From Candidatus Geohydrothermomicrobium daggyaiense (GTDB taxonomy: Bacteria > Actinomycetota > Geothermincolia > Fen-727 > JACVIW01): a stretch of 8,783 bases of DNA. The stretch spans positions 1 to 8,783 of the forward strand of contig MU158456.1 of NCBI GenBank assembly GCA_015711695.1. Direction: 5' to 3'. Numbering within the stretch: position 1 is the first letter of the stretch; each line of letters opens with the position of its first letter. The notes under the pieces are model-generated. The model had not been told where the DNA came from. It made no database searches and was given only the letters and a program-made list of their open reading frames with translations. A program made the translations under genes and the position numbers. Positions 1-7,256 of this stretch are shown in pieces.

Positions 1-1635
1 TGCGAAAAAGTTGCACCAGTCCATATAGAAGGCGACTCTGTCAGATTCACATAGATTATCAAACGACCCTGATGCCCATGCTGTTTTGAGGTATTGAATA
101 ATTCTCCTTCTCGCGTCCGCTCTGGTAAGTTCGCGCTTACCTGAATATTTTTTTCTGGTGAGTTCGACGTACTTATCCTCAAGGGTTTCAAGGAAGTCGT
201 TTTGAGGTGGGTATATTCTCCCCAGGGAGAGTTCTATTGCCTCTATTTTTTTGTGAATGTGAGCCCCGGTTATTAAATCAGCGTAATCCACCCTGTTTTC
301 ATGCATCATGGTTGATATCAAATCGAACCTGTGCAAGGACAGGCTGGCTACCATTCTTTTTAGCGACTTTGGTGAAAGGGAGATAATTTCGTTCGCCGGA
401 ATGCCCAGTCTGTATAAAATAGAAGTTAGCGTTGAGAACCTTTGAAGACTTACGCCGAAGTAATCTCTCAAAAGCCTTTCATATAGATACCTCTTGGTGA
501 AATACTCGAATTTATTAATAAGGTATTCGTCGAGTTCATTCCCCTGGCTTGCCACGAGGAGAGATCCCTTCAATAGTTTTTCCGCTGTTTCTTCCAGGGA
601 TTCAGGAAGCGAGTATCTTTCGAGGAACCGCAGAATTTGTGAGCGGAGAGCAAGCAAAAGGTCCCGGGCACCGACCCGTTTCTTTGTACGAAGGGCGCAT
701 TTGCAGTCGAAGTTCTCTGACCATCTCGCCCGAGTTCTTACGGGATTCTTGAGTTTTAATCCGTTAAGGGGAGGGTGTCCAAGGCAAGACATGACAACGA
801 GTAGCTGTGCCGTGGAAAAAACCATTGCGGCCCCTTCGAGTGAATAAGGCGGGTCAACCGGTATGTGGAATCTCTCTTCTTCGGTAATATTTCTGCCGAT
901 GCGCACGTTTTTTTTAACTGTAACTCGATAGGGTAGAGCGGCGTTGTGGCGGTCGGCGAGGTTCGACCTAACGGCTGGTTCGGAGCTCTGAGGAGATATG
1001 CAAAATCCCTCTGGCCCGATTCCTCCGCTTGAAATAAAAGGCATCAGGCATGATAGCGCGGACTCGATCTCAGCTACATCAACGAGATAGGGCGAATCAT
1101 TCCTGCTTATGTTGATGTGGAAACCAAGATTGAAGTGGTTTCTTCTTCCGAAACGGGGAAGAAATCCAGGATGAGTAGCGACGCACAATGCCTTTGATTG
1201 AGGGTCTTCCGCAATACTCTCGCGAATTTTTTCCTTTATGTCACGGAGAGCGACGCAGAGATGTGAGGAGTCCGAAAACTCAACGGTGCATACTTCGGCG
1301 ATGAGGGCTCTTTCCGCAAAATCCTCGAATTTGATAACGTCTCCAGAGGGCAGGAAAATCTGGTCTATTAACTCGAGGTGATTAGGAGCGAACAGTCTGC
1401 AATATACGTCGCATGTGGCTGAAAGGCACGCCTGAAGTATTGACCAAAAAGCGTAAAGGCGATCTTCATATTCCTCATCTGACAAATCACCGCACAATGC
1501 TTTGGAATAATTGCCGTGTTGTGAAGTCAGGAAAAAGGCGATATTCTGCTCGATCCCGCCAACAGGGACGCTCACTTTTTTCTTTGAGCGCACGTATTCA
1601 AATGATTTTTCGGGATGATTCAAATTATCTTTCAT
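1..1635 (-). CDS. Divergent Pup ligase/deamidase (PafA/Dop)-family protein, 3' end beyond the window
   Basis: The minus-strand frame is open for 545 codons and runs off the left edge. The family has a glutamine-synthetase-like fold that uses ATP to join a small modifier's C-terminal Glu to lysines, or removes or deamidates the modifier. Seen here in family order: GIEQN (27-31) matching GIETE or GTEVE; FLPSG (94-98), then an acidic ED (104-105) where the catalytic Asp lies; AEVCTVEF (113-120) matching PEYATPEC; GFHINI (171-176) matching GCHENY; RFHIPV (255-260) matching RLHVIV; a C-terminal block with KRYLYER (381-387); and TRADARRR (504-511) matching TRAxxR. PafA and Dop are about 450-500 residues, so this is longer, with a small insertion before residue 114 and extra sequence around 300-370. 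The ATG at 1635 has AAGG eight bases upstream; an in-frame ATG at 1641 sits too close to it. The 65-residue gene lies upstream on the same strand. Ligase and deamidase cannot be told apart. The match was made by eye. Confidence 0.72.
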   Translation of the reverse strand, partial: MKDNLNHPEKSFEYVRSKKKVSVPVGGIEQNIAFFLTSQHGNYSKALCGDLSDEEYEDRLYAFWSILQACLSATCDVYCRLFAPNHLELIDQIFLPSGDVIKFEDFAERALIAEVCTVEFSDSSHLCVALRDIKEKIRESIAEDPQSKALCVATHPGFLPRFGRRNHFNLGFHINISRNDSPYLVDVAEIESALSCLMPFISSGGIGPEGFCISPQSSEPAVRSNLADRHNAALPYRVTVKKNVRIGRNITEEERFHIPVDPPYSLEGAAMVFSTAQLLVVMSCLGHPPLNGLKLKNPVRTRARWSENFDCKCALRTKKRVGARDLLLALRSQILRFLERYSLPESLEETAEKLLKGSLLVASQGNELDEYLINKFEYFTKRYLYERLLRDYFGVSLQRFSTLTSILYRLGIPANEIISLSPKSLKRMVASLSLHRFDLISTMMHENRVDYADLITGAHIHKKIEAIELSLGRIYPPQNDFLETLEDKYVELTRKKYSGKRELTRADARRRIIQYLKTAWASGSFDNLCESDRVAFYMDWCNFFA

Positions 1636-1766
1636 ACGCATAGCCTTATAACGCGAGTATTCGAAACTATATAGATAGTATGTCGCGCAGCTTTCTCCGC
1701 TGTTCGAGCACGGATATTGACCGTAAAAAATAAACTAATCTTGCTGTTCAGCTTACTGGTTCTGGC

Positions 1767-1795
1767 ATTATTTTTTTGGCGCTTACCGGGCTCAA
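1767..1795 (-). promoter_or_regulatory. Possible sigma-70-type promoter for the PafA/Dop-like gene
   Basis: On the minus strand, TTGAGC (1795-1790) is followed after exactly 17 bases by AATAAT (1772-1767). This gives four of six and five of six matches to the -35 and -10 consensus. Transcription would begin near 1760 and leave a leader of about 125 bases before the ATG at 1635. If real, the ligase-like gene can be expressed apart from the 65-residue gene upstream. Such matches arise by chance in A/T-rich spacers. Confidence 0.3.
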
Positions 1796-1854
1796 ATTAA
1801 TGGTAGATACCTTTGCAAATATACGGGCTCTCTAATACGGGAACTGGAAACGTT

Positions 1855-2052
1855 TTAATCGCAATCCCTCGTCCCCGGTATCTCAGATTCGAAGGGGTCC
1901 TCAAGCGCGAGTGTTTCTACCAACCGGGTCGCGAAATTATTCTTTTTGAATTCGAGCGTCAATTCAGAATTTTTTTCACATTTTTCTTTGCCCTTCATGT
2001 CGGGTAACCCCTTTGTGCGTTTGTGTTCGGATTCACTCATTTTATTTGACAT
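1855..2052 (-). CDS. Small charged protein, 65 aa, candidate protein modifier
   Basis: I do not recognise this protein by sequence. The ATG at 2052 is preceded on the minus strand by AGGAGGT (2063-2057), an almost perfect ribosome binding site at good spacing. That fixes the start, and a TTG further up at 2088 is unlikely. About 40 percent of residues are charged: 10 Glu, 4 Asp, 9 Lys, 3 Arg. The N-terminal half is Lys/Glu/Ser-rich and probably disordered; residues about 38-50 (NNFATRLVETLAL) could form one helix. There is no signal peptide or membrane segment. Size, charge and position just upstream of a PafA/Dop-family gene resemble Pup (about 64 aa) and UBact (about 60 aa). The tail, however, is PGTRDCD, not the Gly-Gly-Gln/Glu of Pup or the R-x-G-E/Q of UBact. 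It could instead be an unrelated small regulator. I am fairly sure it is a gene and unsure of its role. Confidence 0.68.
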   Translation of the reverse strand: MSNKMSESEHKRTKGLPDMKGKEKCEKNSELTLEFKKNNFATRLVETLALEDPFESEIPGTRDCD

Positions 2053-2239
2053 TTCAACCTCCTTCTTAATGTGCTTGTACGGAGACAATATTGCTTGTTA
2101 CTGTGATTTTAAATGCAGGGTATGACAAGAAAAAATTTATTAATGAAATCGAACGCATTTTTAAGAAAGCGGAACACAGCAAACCATGCCCTGCGAAAAT
2201 TTTCTTGTGCTATGTTAGGCTGTACTCTTTACTGTGTTT

Positions 2240-2268
2240 AAAAAAATGCCCGCGCGCGAAATACGCGC
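2240..2268 (-). terminator. Possible intrinsic terminator of the MFS gene
   Basis: On the minus strand a five-base-pair GC-only hairpin (GCGCG, loop TATTT, CGCGC; 2268-2254) begins at the MFS stop codon. After eight more bases comes a run of seven T (2246-2240). The stem is short and set back from the T-run, so this is a weak candidate. If it works, it separates transporter transcription from the 65-residue gene. Confidence 0.3.
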
Positions 2269-3560
2269 TAAACCTTCTTTCTGGGACCTGTTTCTGGGAC
2301 CCTGATGAAAACGACTATTGTCCCGATTATGGCAATCACGATTAATGCAACCATTGAGATTCTGTAATCATAGACGTTCTCATTCGCTTGTTTTGCTAGA
2401 GCGTCCATGAGCACTGGCGCGGCGACTGAACCAATGCTCCCGATTCCCATAAGGGTGCCAACGGCGGTGCCGGCAAGTTTTGTCCCGATCTCTTTTATCT
2501 CAGCCGTGATTGTGAAAGTTATGGGTAAAGCAGGAAGTAGAAAGAAGCCAAGAGTTGCGCCCGCTATAATTGCCAGGGGACGGTTTGCAATAAAACCAAT
2601 AAGGATCAGCGTAGGAAGGACAGTCAACGCAGCTATTATAAGGAAGGGCTTCCTCAAGCCAACCTTTTCTGATAAGCCGGGCAATACAGCTGCTCCAACT
2701 ATACCAGCGATTGTGATTGCACTTGCTACGAAAGAGGCGAAACTTGTCGAGAACCCGTGAAATGTAATTATTCTCTCCATTTTCACGGTAAGCGCGATAT
2801 AGACGCCGTAACCGATGAGAGAGACAAGCATTAAAGCCCTGAAACTTGGCAGTTTCATGAAAAGGGGGAACGATTCTCTCATGGGAAGCACTTCTTCCTC
2901 AGGTATCGGACCTGATGGCGTGGGCGGTTCTTCTTTTGCGAGCAGAAAGAACAGGATAGTGCTTACGCCCATAAGGATTGAGAATATGATAAGAACGCGG
3001 TTCAAACCGTTCTGGATCTGAAGTAGATTAGCTTTCTCCGGAATCGAGGCTATAGCAGGAACAAGCGCCAGGCCTGTTGCTGTCCCGATATACATACCCA
3101 TGGTGGTTAACCCCGTGGCAAGTGCTCTTTGTTCTTCAGGGAACCATTTAACTGGCATCTTGGAGAGATTGACTATAAGAAAGACAGCCCCAACTCCGCA
3201 TCCTATCTGCATAAGAAGAAAGACCCAGTATTGAGCTATTCGGCTGTCGATCACATGAGGGGTTATGGCTTTGATGACTGTCGAAATAACAATGATCGTG
3301 AGACCGAGACAACTGCTCCATTTAAAACCCCTCTTATCAGCGATGGAGCCAAACAGAGAACCGAAGAAGACAAACATCAAAGGCCCGACAGTTGATAGAA
3401 GCGTTGCCTGAATTGGTTTTTCTTTTATTCCCAATAGTTTTGCGACTGAGGATTCAATTGGCGCGAAAGTTAGCCATTGATAGGCCTGAAGCGCAAGGAC
3501 AAGCATAAAGACTATTAGGACAACCCAGCGATATGAATAAGCTTTATACTCCCCGTCCAT
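2268..3560 (-). CDS. Major facilitator superfamily transporter, substrate unknown
   Basis: A 430-residue inner-membrane protein with about twelve hydrophobic segments, near 12-34, 55-74, 83-100, 111-131, 150-170, 188-207, 241-260, 275-294, 305-323, 330-350, 361-386 and 400-419. A charged proline-rich cytoplasmic loop (208-240, PPTPSGPIPEEE) lies between the two six-helix halves. The N-terminal YRWVVL (10-15) and WLTFAPI (29-35) are common at the start of bacterial MFS proteins. GSIADKRGFK (71-80) is the motif A loop between helices 2 and 3. WFPEEQRALATG (139-150) is the usual segment entering helix 5. MFS proteins move small solutes by uniport or proton-coupled transport; nothing here shows which. 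The ATG at 3560 has GAGAGG upstream at acceptable spacing, and the length is normal for the family. It is divergent from the flippase gene and upstream of the 65-residue gene, but no shared function is evident. Confidence 0.9.
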   Translation of the reverse strand: MDGEYKAYSYRWVVLIVFMLVLALQAYQWLTFAPIESSVAKLLGIKEKPIQATLLSTVGPLMFVFFGSLFGSIADKRGFKWSSCLGLTIIVISTVIKAITPHVIDSRIAQYWVFLLMQIGCGVGAVFLIVNLSKMPVKWFPEEQRALATGLTTMGMYIGTATGLALVPAIASIPEKANLLQIQNGLNRVLIIFSILMGVSTILFFLLAKEEPPTPSGPIPEEEVLPMRESFPLFMKLPSFRALMLVSLIGYGVYIALTVKMERIITFHGFSTSFASFVASAITIAGIVGAAVLPGLSEKVGLRKPFLIIAALTVLPTLILIGFIANRPLAIIAGATLGFFLLPALPITFTITAEIKEIGTKLAGTAVGTLMGIGSIGSVAAPVLMDALAKQANENVYDYRISMVALIVIAIIGTIVVFIRVPETGPRKKV

Positions 3561-3748
3561 TTCGCACCGCCTCTCAAGATATCCTTAAACACGCCAGCGC
3601 AACTATTACCTATTCTATTACGATATATCGCTTTATAGCCACAACCCACCTTAGACTCGCGTGTTCTTTTTGGTTGATTCTTTATAAAGCGTTAAAATCG
3701 TTTTCCGGGCTTTTGACTAAAGGAAGTATGCGGTAAAAGGGTGTCTGT
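3561..3748. promoter_or_regulatory. Divergent intergenic region between the MFS and flippase genes
   Basis: These 188 bases must contain the promoters for both divergent genes. I found no pair of -35 and -10 boxes good enough to name in either direction. A perfect 10-base palindrome, CGATATATCG, lies at 3621-3630, roughly 60 bases upstream of the MFS start, where an operator could sit. It is short and may be accidental. Confidence 0.4.
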
Positions 3749-5080
3749 ATGACGGCTGATCAAGCGGAAGTTTCGCGAAATAAACTGCTTAATAGAATTT
3801 ACAAAGATTTGAAACAGAGCATAATAGGCGCTTTCGGCGTGATGATGATCGCAGTCACCGCCGCGGGTGTCTTGAATTACGCGTTCAATATAGTGATGAC
3901 GCGCTTTCTGGGTAAAGCAGGCGCATTCGGAGAATTTTACGCCCTTTCGGCTATCTTTCTTATTGTGTCAGTCGGCGCTGGTGCTTTCCAGACGGTAATC
4001 ACGAAATATGTGGCTGGTTTCACCACGACCGGGGAAACTGACAAGATCGTTGTTCTCATAAGATTTTTTTCCCGGTGGTTTATTTATATAAGCGCGGGAA
4101 TAATGGTGGCAAGCACGGCTGTGGCGATACCGCTCGCGAAGGGGTTAAAACTCGAATCCCCGCTTTATGTTGTGATTCTTGGGTCCGCAATCGCGGTGTC
4201 AGTCTATATTACTCTACCGTATGGAATCCTTCAGGGTATGGAGCGATTTGTTTTTCTCGGGGGAGCGACAGTTTTGACGGCTATCCTGCGCATTCTATTC
4301 GGAATTCTCTTTGTACTTGCCGGAACCGGAGTTTATGGCGCGATTGGAGCAGCCACAGCAGCGGGTATAGTTGTGACAGTGACAATTGTCGCGGCAAACA
4401 CAAACCTTTTCTTTGGAAAAACTTCGGAAGTGGCGGATTTTTCTCCGGTTACTGCTGTGAAATATTTTTTACCGGTTGCCGCTACCATGTTTTTGATTCT
4501 TTTCCTTACCCAGATAGACGCGGTCATAGTGAAAGCGATTTTCTCGAGTAAGGATGCGGATATTTATTCTTACGCCGCACTTGCGGGAAAAGCCGTTTTT
4601 TTCTTCCCGGACGGGATTTCAATCGTGATGTTTCCGCGTGTTAGTGCCCTTAAGGCGCAGGGAAAATCAACAAGGAGGATGCTTTATTTGAGCATGGCTG
4701 CGGTTTTGCTGATTGTTTCAGCGGTAACCTTGTTCTACCACTTTTTTCCCGTTTTGAGCGCACGTTTTTTCGCCGGCAGTCGCGGGGTCGCCGTTGCGAA
4801 TATTCATGGTTTTCTCAATTTAAGGCTTATTGTTCTATTCGGGCTTGTCATGTCTGTTTATGCTGTCTTAAAACTCATCACGCTTTTTCACCTTGCTCTT
4901 GAGAGGACCAGCTTCATATTTTTTCTGATCGCCGGGGCTATCGTCCAGTCGTTAGGTATTTTGCTTTTCGCTAAAAGGCTTCCGGATGTTCTTTTGGTGA
5001 TGCTTTGTGCTGGTTGCGCGCTCCTGGTATCGAATCTACTTCTTGTTTTTCGTGAGCCGTCACACTGGGGTGAAACGTGA
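3749..5080 (+). CDS. Polysaccharide flippase of the MOP superfamily (Wzx/PST type)
   Basis: A 443-residue polytopic membrane protein with 12 or more hydrophobic segments. Proteins of this type move lipid-linked sugars from the cytoplasmic to the outer face of the inner membrane. Family signs: an N-terminal amphipathic stretch, then LNYAFNIVMTRFLGKAGAFG (42-61), matching the N-terminal signature (small helix, R-x-L-G, then a Gly-Glu-Phe/Tyr turn); YVAGF (87-91) in place of the usual R-Y-x-A; and IDAVIVKAIFSSKDADIYSY (256-275) followed by FFPDGISIVMFPRVSA (285-300), the conserved middle segment with FP before a cytoplasmic loop. Length is typical. The ATG at 3749 has AAAAGGG about eight bases upstream. 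No glycosyltransferase or polymerase lies nearby, so the cargo cannot be guessed. It precedes pruA on the same strand, but the gap of about 330 bases suggests separate transcription. Relatives such as MurJ or MATE exporters fit less well. Confidence 0.85.
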   Translation: MTADQAEVSRNKLLNRIYKDLKQSIIGAFGVMMIAVTAAGVLNYAFNIVMTRFLGKAGAFGEFYALSAIFLIVSVGAGAFQTVITKYVAGFTTTGETDKIVVLIRFFSRWFIYISAGIMVASTAVAIPLAKGLKLESPLYVVILGSAIAVSVYITLPYGILQGMERFVFLGGATVLTAILRILFGILFVLAGTGVYGAIGAATAAGIVVTVTIVAANTNLFFGKTSEVADFSPVTAVKYFLPVAATMFLILFLTQIDAVIVKAIFSSKDADIYSYAALAGKAVFFFPDGISIVMFPRVSALKAQGKSTRRMLYLSMAAVLLIVSAVTLFYHFFPVLSARFFAGSRGVAVANIHGFLNLRLIVLFGLVMSVYAVLKLITLFHLALERTSFIFFLIAGAIVQSLGILLFAKRLPDVLLVMLCAGCALLVSNLLLVFREPSHWGET

Positions 5081-5411
5081 GTAAGGAATGATTCAGCACG
5101 GAAGGTTTCGTGGATTAAAAGAGCGGCGCGCTAAAGGCTTGGAAGATGAAATAAAAGATGGTTGCTAGGTTTTGAGTCGCTTTTTCGAAGGCGAGTCTTC
5201 AGTCCGAGGCTTTTGTATACATGATTATTTCGTGTGTATCATATTTGCCGGTCGAAAGGGATTACTTATGGATGTCCGGTCGGCTGTGAGAAAATTGTCC
5301 GGTGGAAGATGGTTTTCGGTGGCGGAATATTCCATTTCGCCCGCGATGTATTTGTGAACAAGTTATAGAAAGAAAGAAAAAGCGCCAGTTAGATTGAGAG
5401 AGGGAGGCAAA
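5081..5411. other. Intergenic region between the flippase and pruA
   Basis: This 331-base stretch has no convincing gene. It holds a possible promoter (5213-5242), a 29-codon ORF at 5268-5357 with a plausible ribosome binding site, and the pruA ribosome binding site at its right end. I saw no clear terminator for the flippase gene. A weak hairpin of TCGC/GCGA near 5178-5195 has no T-run after it. Confidence 0.5.
5213..5242 (+). promoter_or_regulatory. Possible promoter for pruA
   Basis: TTGTAT (5213-5218) and TATCAT (5237-5242) are separated by 18 bases. The -10 matches five of six consensus bases, the -35 only three. An ATACA/TGTAT inverted repeat lies across the spacer, which could be an operator or chance. 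The leader before the pruA ATG would be about 160 bases. Confidence 0.25.
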
Positions 5412-7043
5412 ATGTTCAACGGAATCTTCCATATCAGAGAACCGCAAAACGAACCGGTGCTTTCTTACGCGCCAGGCACAAAAGAAAGGGCTGAGCTAAA
5501 AGCGGCGCTTGAGGACATGAAAAGGAATTCTGTTGAGATCCCGTGCATCATCGGCGGAAAGGAAATAAGAACTGGGAATCTTGTGGAGATGAGGGCACCT
5601 CATGACCGTAGCCTGGTTTTGGGTTACTACCATAGAGCGGGTACCACCGAGGCGGAAATGGCCATCGCCGCTGCCAACGAGGCGAAGCATGCCTGGAGCG
5701 AGATGGACTGGTCTTCACGCGCTACTGTCCTTTTAAAAGCGGCGGAACTGCTTTCGGGAAAATACAGGCAGACGCTCAATGCTGCCACGATGCTTTGCAT
5801 GAGTAAGAGCTGTCATCAGGCGGAAATCGATTCTGCTTGTGAACTAATAGATTTCTGGAGATTCAATCCCTATTTCATGACTCAAGTGTATGACGATCAA
5901 CCAATCTCAACTAAGGATGTGCTTAATTACATGGAGCACAGGCCCCTTGAGGGTTTTGTGTTCGCCATTTCACCGTTCAATTTCACCTCTATAGCGGGAA
6001 ATCTACCCACAGCCCCGGCCCTGATGGGCAACGCGGTGGTATGGAAGCCATCTTCAAATGCCGTTTTGCCCGCTTACTACATAATGAAAATACTGAAGGA
6101 AGCGGGCATGCCCGATGGTGTCATAAACATGATTCCCGGGCCGGGACCCCTCGTTGCGCCGCCTGTTTTGAATCACCTCGATCTGGGTGGAGTTCATTTC
6201 ACCGGCTCTACTTACGTTTTCTCAACAATCTGGCTAACTATAGGCTCGGACATCCGAAAATATTATTCATACCCGAGAATAGTGGGAGAGACTGGCGGAA
6301 AAGACTTCATTATCGCTCACGTTTCCGCTGATGAAGATGCCCTGATAGCCGCTATTGTCAGGGGCGCCTTCGAGTATCAAGGGCAGAAATGCTCAGCTCC
6401 AAGCAGGATTTATATTCCCGATACGCTCTGGACGAGGATGAGAGACAAACTTCTTGACGAGATTGCGACAATCAAGGTCGGGGATGTTTGTGATTTTTCA
6501 AATTTCATGAACGCGGTCATTGACGAGGAATCCTTCGATAAGATCGTTGACTACATTGAGTTCGCGAGGAACAGGCCTGACCACAAGATAATCTGCGGGG
6601 GTACTTACGACAAGAGTGAGGGGTTCTTCATAAATCCAACCGTTATCATAACCGAGGATCCTCGTTCCAAACTGATGTGCGAGGAGATATTCGGACCGGT
6701 CGTCACTGTTTTCATTTACCCGGAAAACGAATACGACGAAGCTCTCGAGCTGTGTGATACAACGAGCCCTTACGGTCTCACCGGCGCTGTATTCGCGATT
6801 GACAGACTCGCAATTGAGAGGGCAATAGATGTGTTGAGACACGCTGCCGGTAACTTTTACGTGAATGACAAACCGACTGGCGCAATTGTGGGACAGCAAC
6901 CTTTTGGAGGGTCAAGGGCGTCTGGCACAAACGATAAAGCGGGGAGTTGGCTAAATCTTGAGAGGTGGGTTTCGCCGAGAGCCATCAAGGAGACATTTCT
7001 TCCGCCGAGAGATTATCGTTATCCGTTCATGCAGGAGCCATGA
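5412..7043 (+). CDS. pruA: 1-pyrroline-5-carboxylate dehydrogenase (glutamate semialdehyde dehydrogenase), eukaryote-type
   Basis: A 543-residue NAD-dependent aldehyde dehydrogenase that oxidises L-glutamate 5-semialdehyde, in equilibrium with 1-pyrroline-5-carboxylate, to glutamate. This is the second step of proline breakdown. It is colinear with human ALDH4A1: an N-terminal NEPVLSYAPGTKER block (13-26); ISPFNF (186-191) with the oxyanion-hole Asn190; WKPS (211-214) with the cofactor-binding Lys212; FTGS (263-266); GETGGK (292-297) with Glu293; GQKCSA (324-329) with catalytic Cys327; EEIFGPV (424-430); and GQQPFGGSRASGTNDK (494-509), typical of the P5C-specific clade. Catalytic residues are intact and the length is normal for this free-standing type, not a PutA fusion. 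The ATG at 5412 follows GGGAGGC by three bases; a TTG six codons upstream keeps the frame but has no such site. It is followed by etfA and etfB on the same strand, which fits catabolism feeding an electron carrier. No proline dehydrogenase gene is in view. Confidence 0.95.
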   Translation: MFNGIFHIREPQNEPVLSYAPGTKERAELKAALEDMKRNSVEIPCIIGGKEIRTGNLVEMRAPHDRSLVLGYYHRAGTTEAEMAIAAANEAKHAWSEMDWSSRATVLLKAAELLSGKYRQTLNAATMLCMSKSCHQAEIDSACELIDFWRFNPYFMTQVYDDQPISTKDVLNYMEHRPLEGFVFAISPFNFTSIAGNLPTAPALMGNAVVWKPSSNAVLPAYYIMKILKEAGMPDGVINMIPGPGPLVAPPVLNHLDLGGVHFTGSTYVFSTIWLTIGSDIRKYYSYPRIVGETGGKDFIIAHVSADEDALIAAIVRGAFEYQGQKCSAPSRIYIPDTLWTRMRDKLLDEIATIKVGDVCDFSNFMNAVIDEESFDKIVDYIEFARNRPDHKIICGGTYDKSEGFFINPTVIITEDPRSKLMCEEIFGPVVTVFIYPENEYDEALELCDTTSPYGLTGAVFAIDRLAIERAIDVLRHAAGNFYVNDKPTGAIVGQQPFGGSRASGTNDKAGSWLNLERWVSPRAIKETFLPPRDYRYPFMQEP

Positions 7044-7181
7044 CACAGGGTGTTTTCCGAGGTTTTTCATAAAATTATATAAGTGGTCGATTGAGATTCA
7101 CCGGTTATCTCTTACGGCTGGATTGACTCGTGTTCTTCTTTGGACGAGAATAACCTATCAGCCTGCGGGTAGATCGCAAGA

Positions 7182-7218
7182 CGGTAACTTTACCGAAGGC
7201 GACATGAAATACCTTCGG
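7182..7218 (+). promoter_or_regulatory. Overlapping alternative hairpins upstream of etfA
   Basis: CGGTAA (7182-7187) pairs with TTACCG (7190-7195). CCGAAGG (7193-7199) pairs with CCTTCGG (7212-7218). The two stems share the bases CCG at 7193-7195, so they cannot both form. The second hairpin ends 38 bases before the preferred etfA start. This could be a leader switch or an mRNA-stability element. No T-run follows, so it is not a standard terminator. Confidence 0.35.
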
Positions 7219-7256
7219 GTTATGTGGGTCATGTAATATTATTCAGGCAGGCGGTC

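Noticed and set aside
494..847. A 117-codon plus-strand ORF
   Set aside because: It is antisense to the PafA/Dop-like gene, whose frame is open throughout and carries family motifs; its composition (Ser/Arg-rich) is typical of a shadow frame.
1813..2007. A 64-codon plus-strand ORF antisense to the 65-residue gene
   Set aside because: It has no good ribosome binding site, while the opposite strand has AGGAGGT at the right distance from an ATG.
2091..2345. An 84-codon plus-strand ORF with a TTG start and GGAG upstream, looking partly protein-like (Lys/Glu-rich start)
   Set aside because: It begins with TTG, resembles no family I know, and its last 26 codons are antisense to the end of the well-supported MFS gene.
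3715..3741. TTGACT and TAAAAG just ahead of the flippase as a promoter
   Set aside because: The spacer is only 15 bases and the start of transcription would fall at the start codon.
5088..5168. A 26-codon ORF (MIQHGRFRGLKERR at its start) just after the flippase
   Set aside because: The AAGGA directly abuts the ATG, too close for a working ribosome binding site, and nothing else supports it.
5175..5200. A hairpin (TCGC/GCGA with an imperfect extension) considered as a flippase terminator
   Set aside because: The stem has a mismatch and no T-run follows.
6498..6899. A 133-codon minus-strand ORF inside pruA
   Set aside because: It is a shadow of a fully conserved dehydrogenase and has no recognisable domain.
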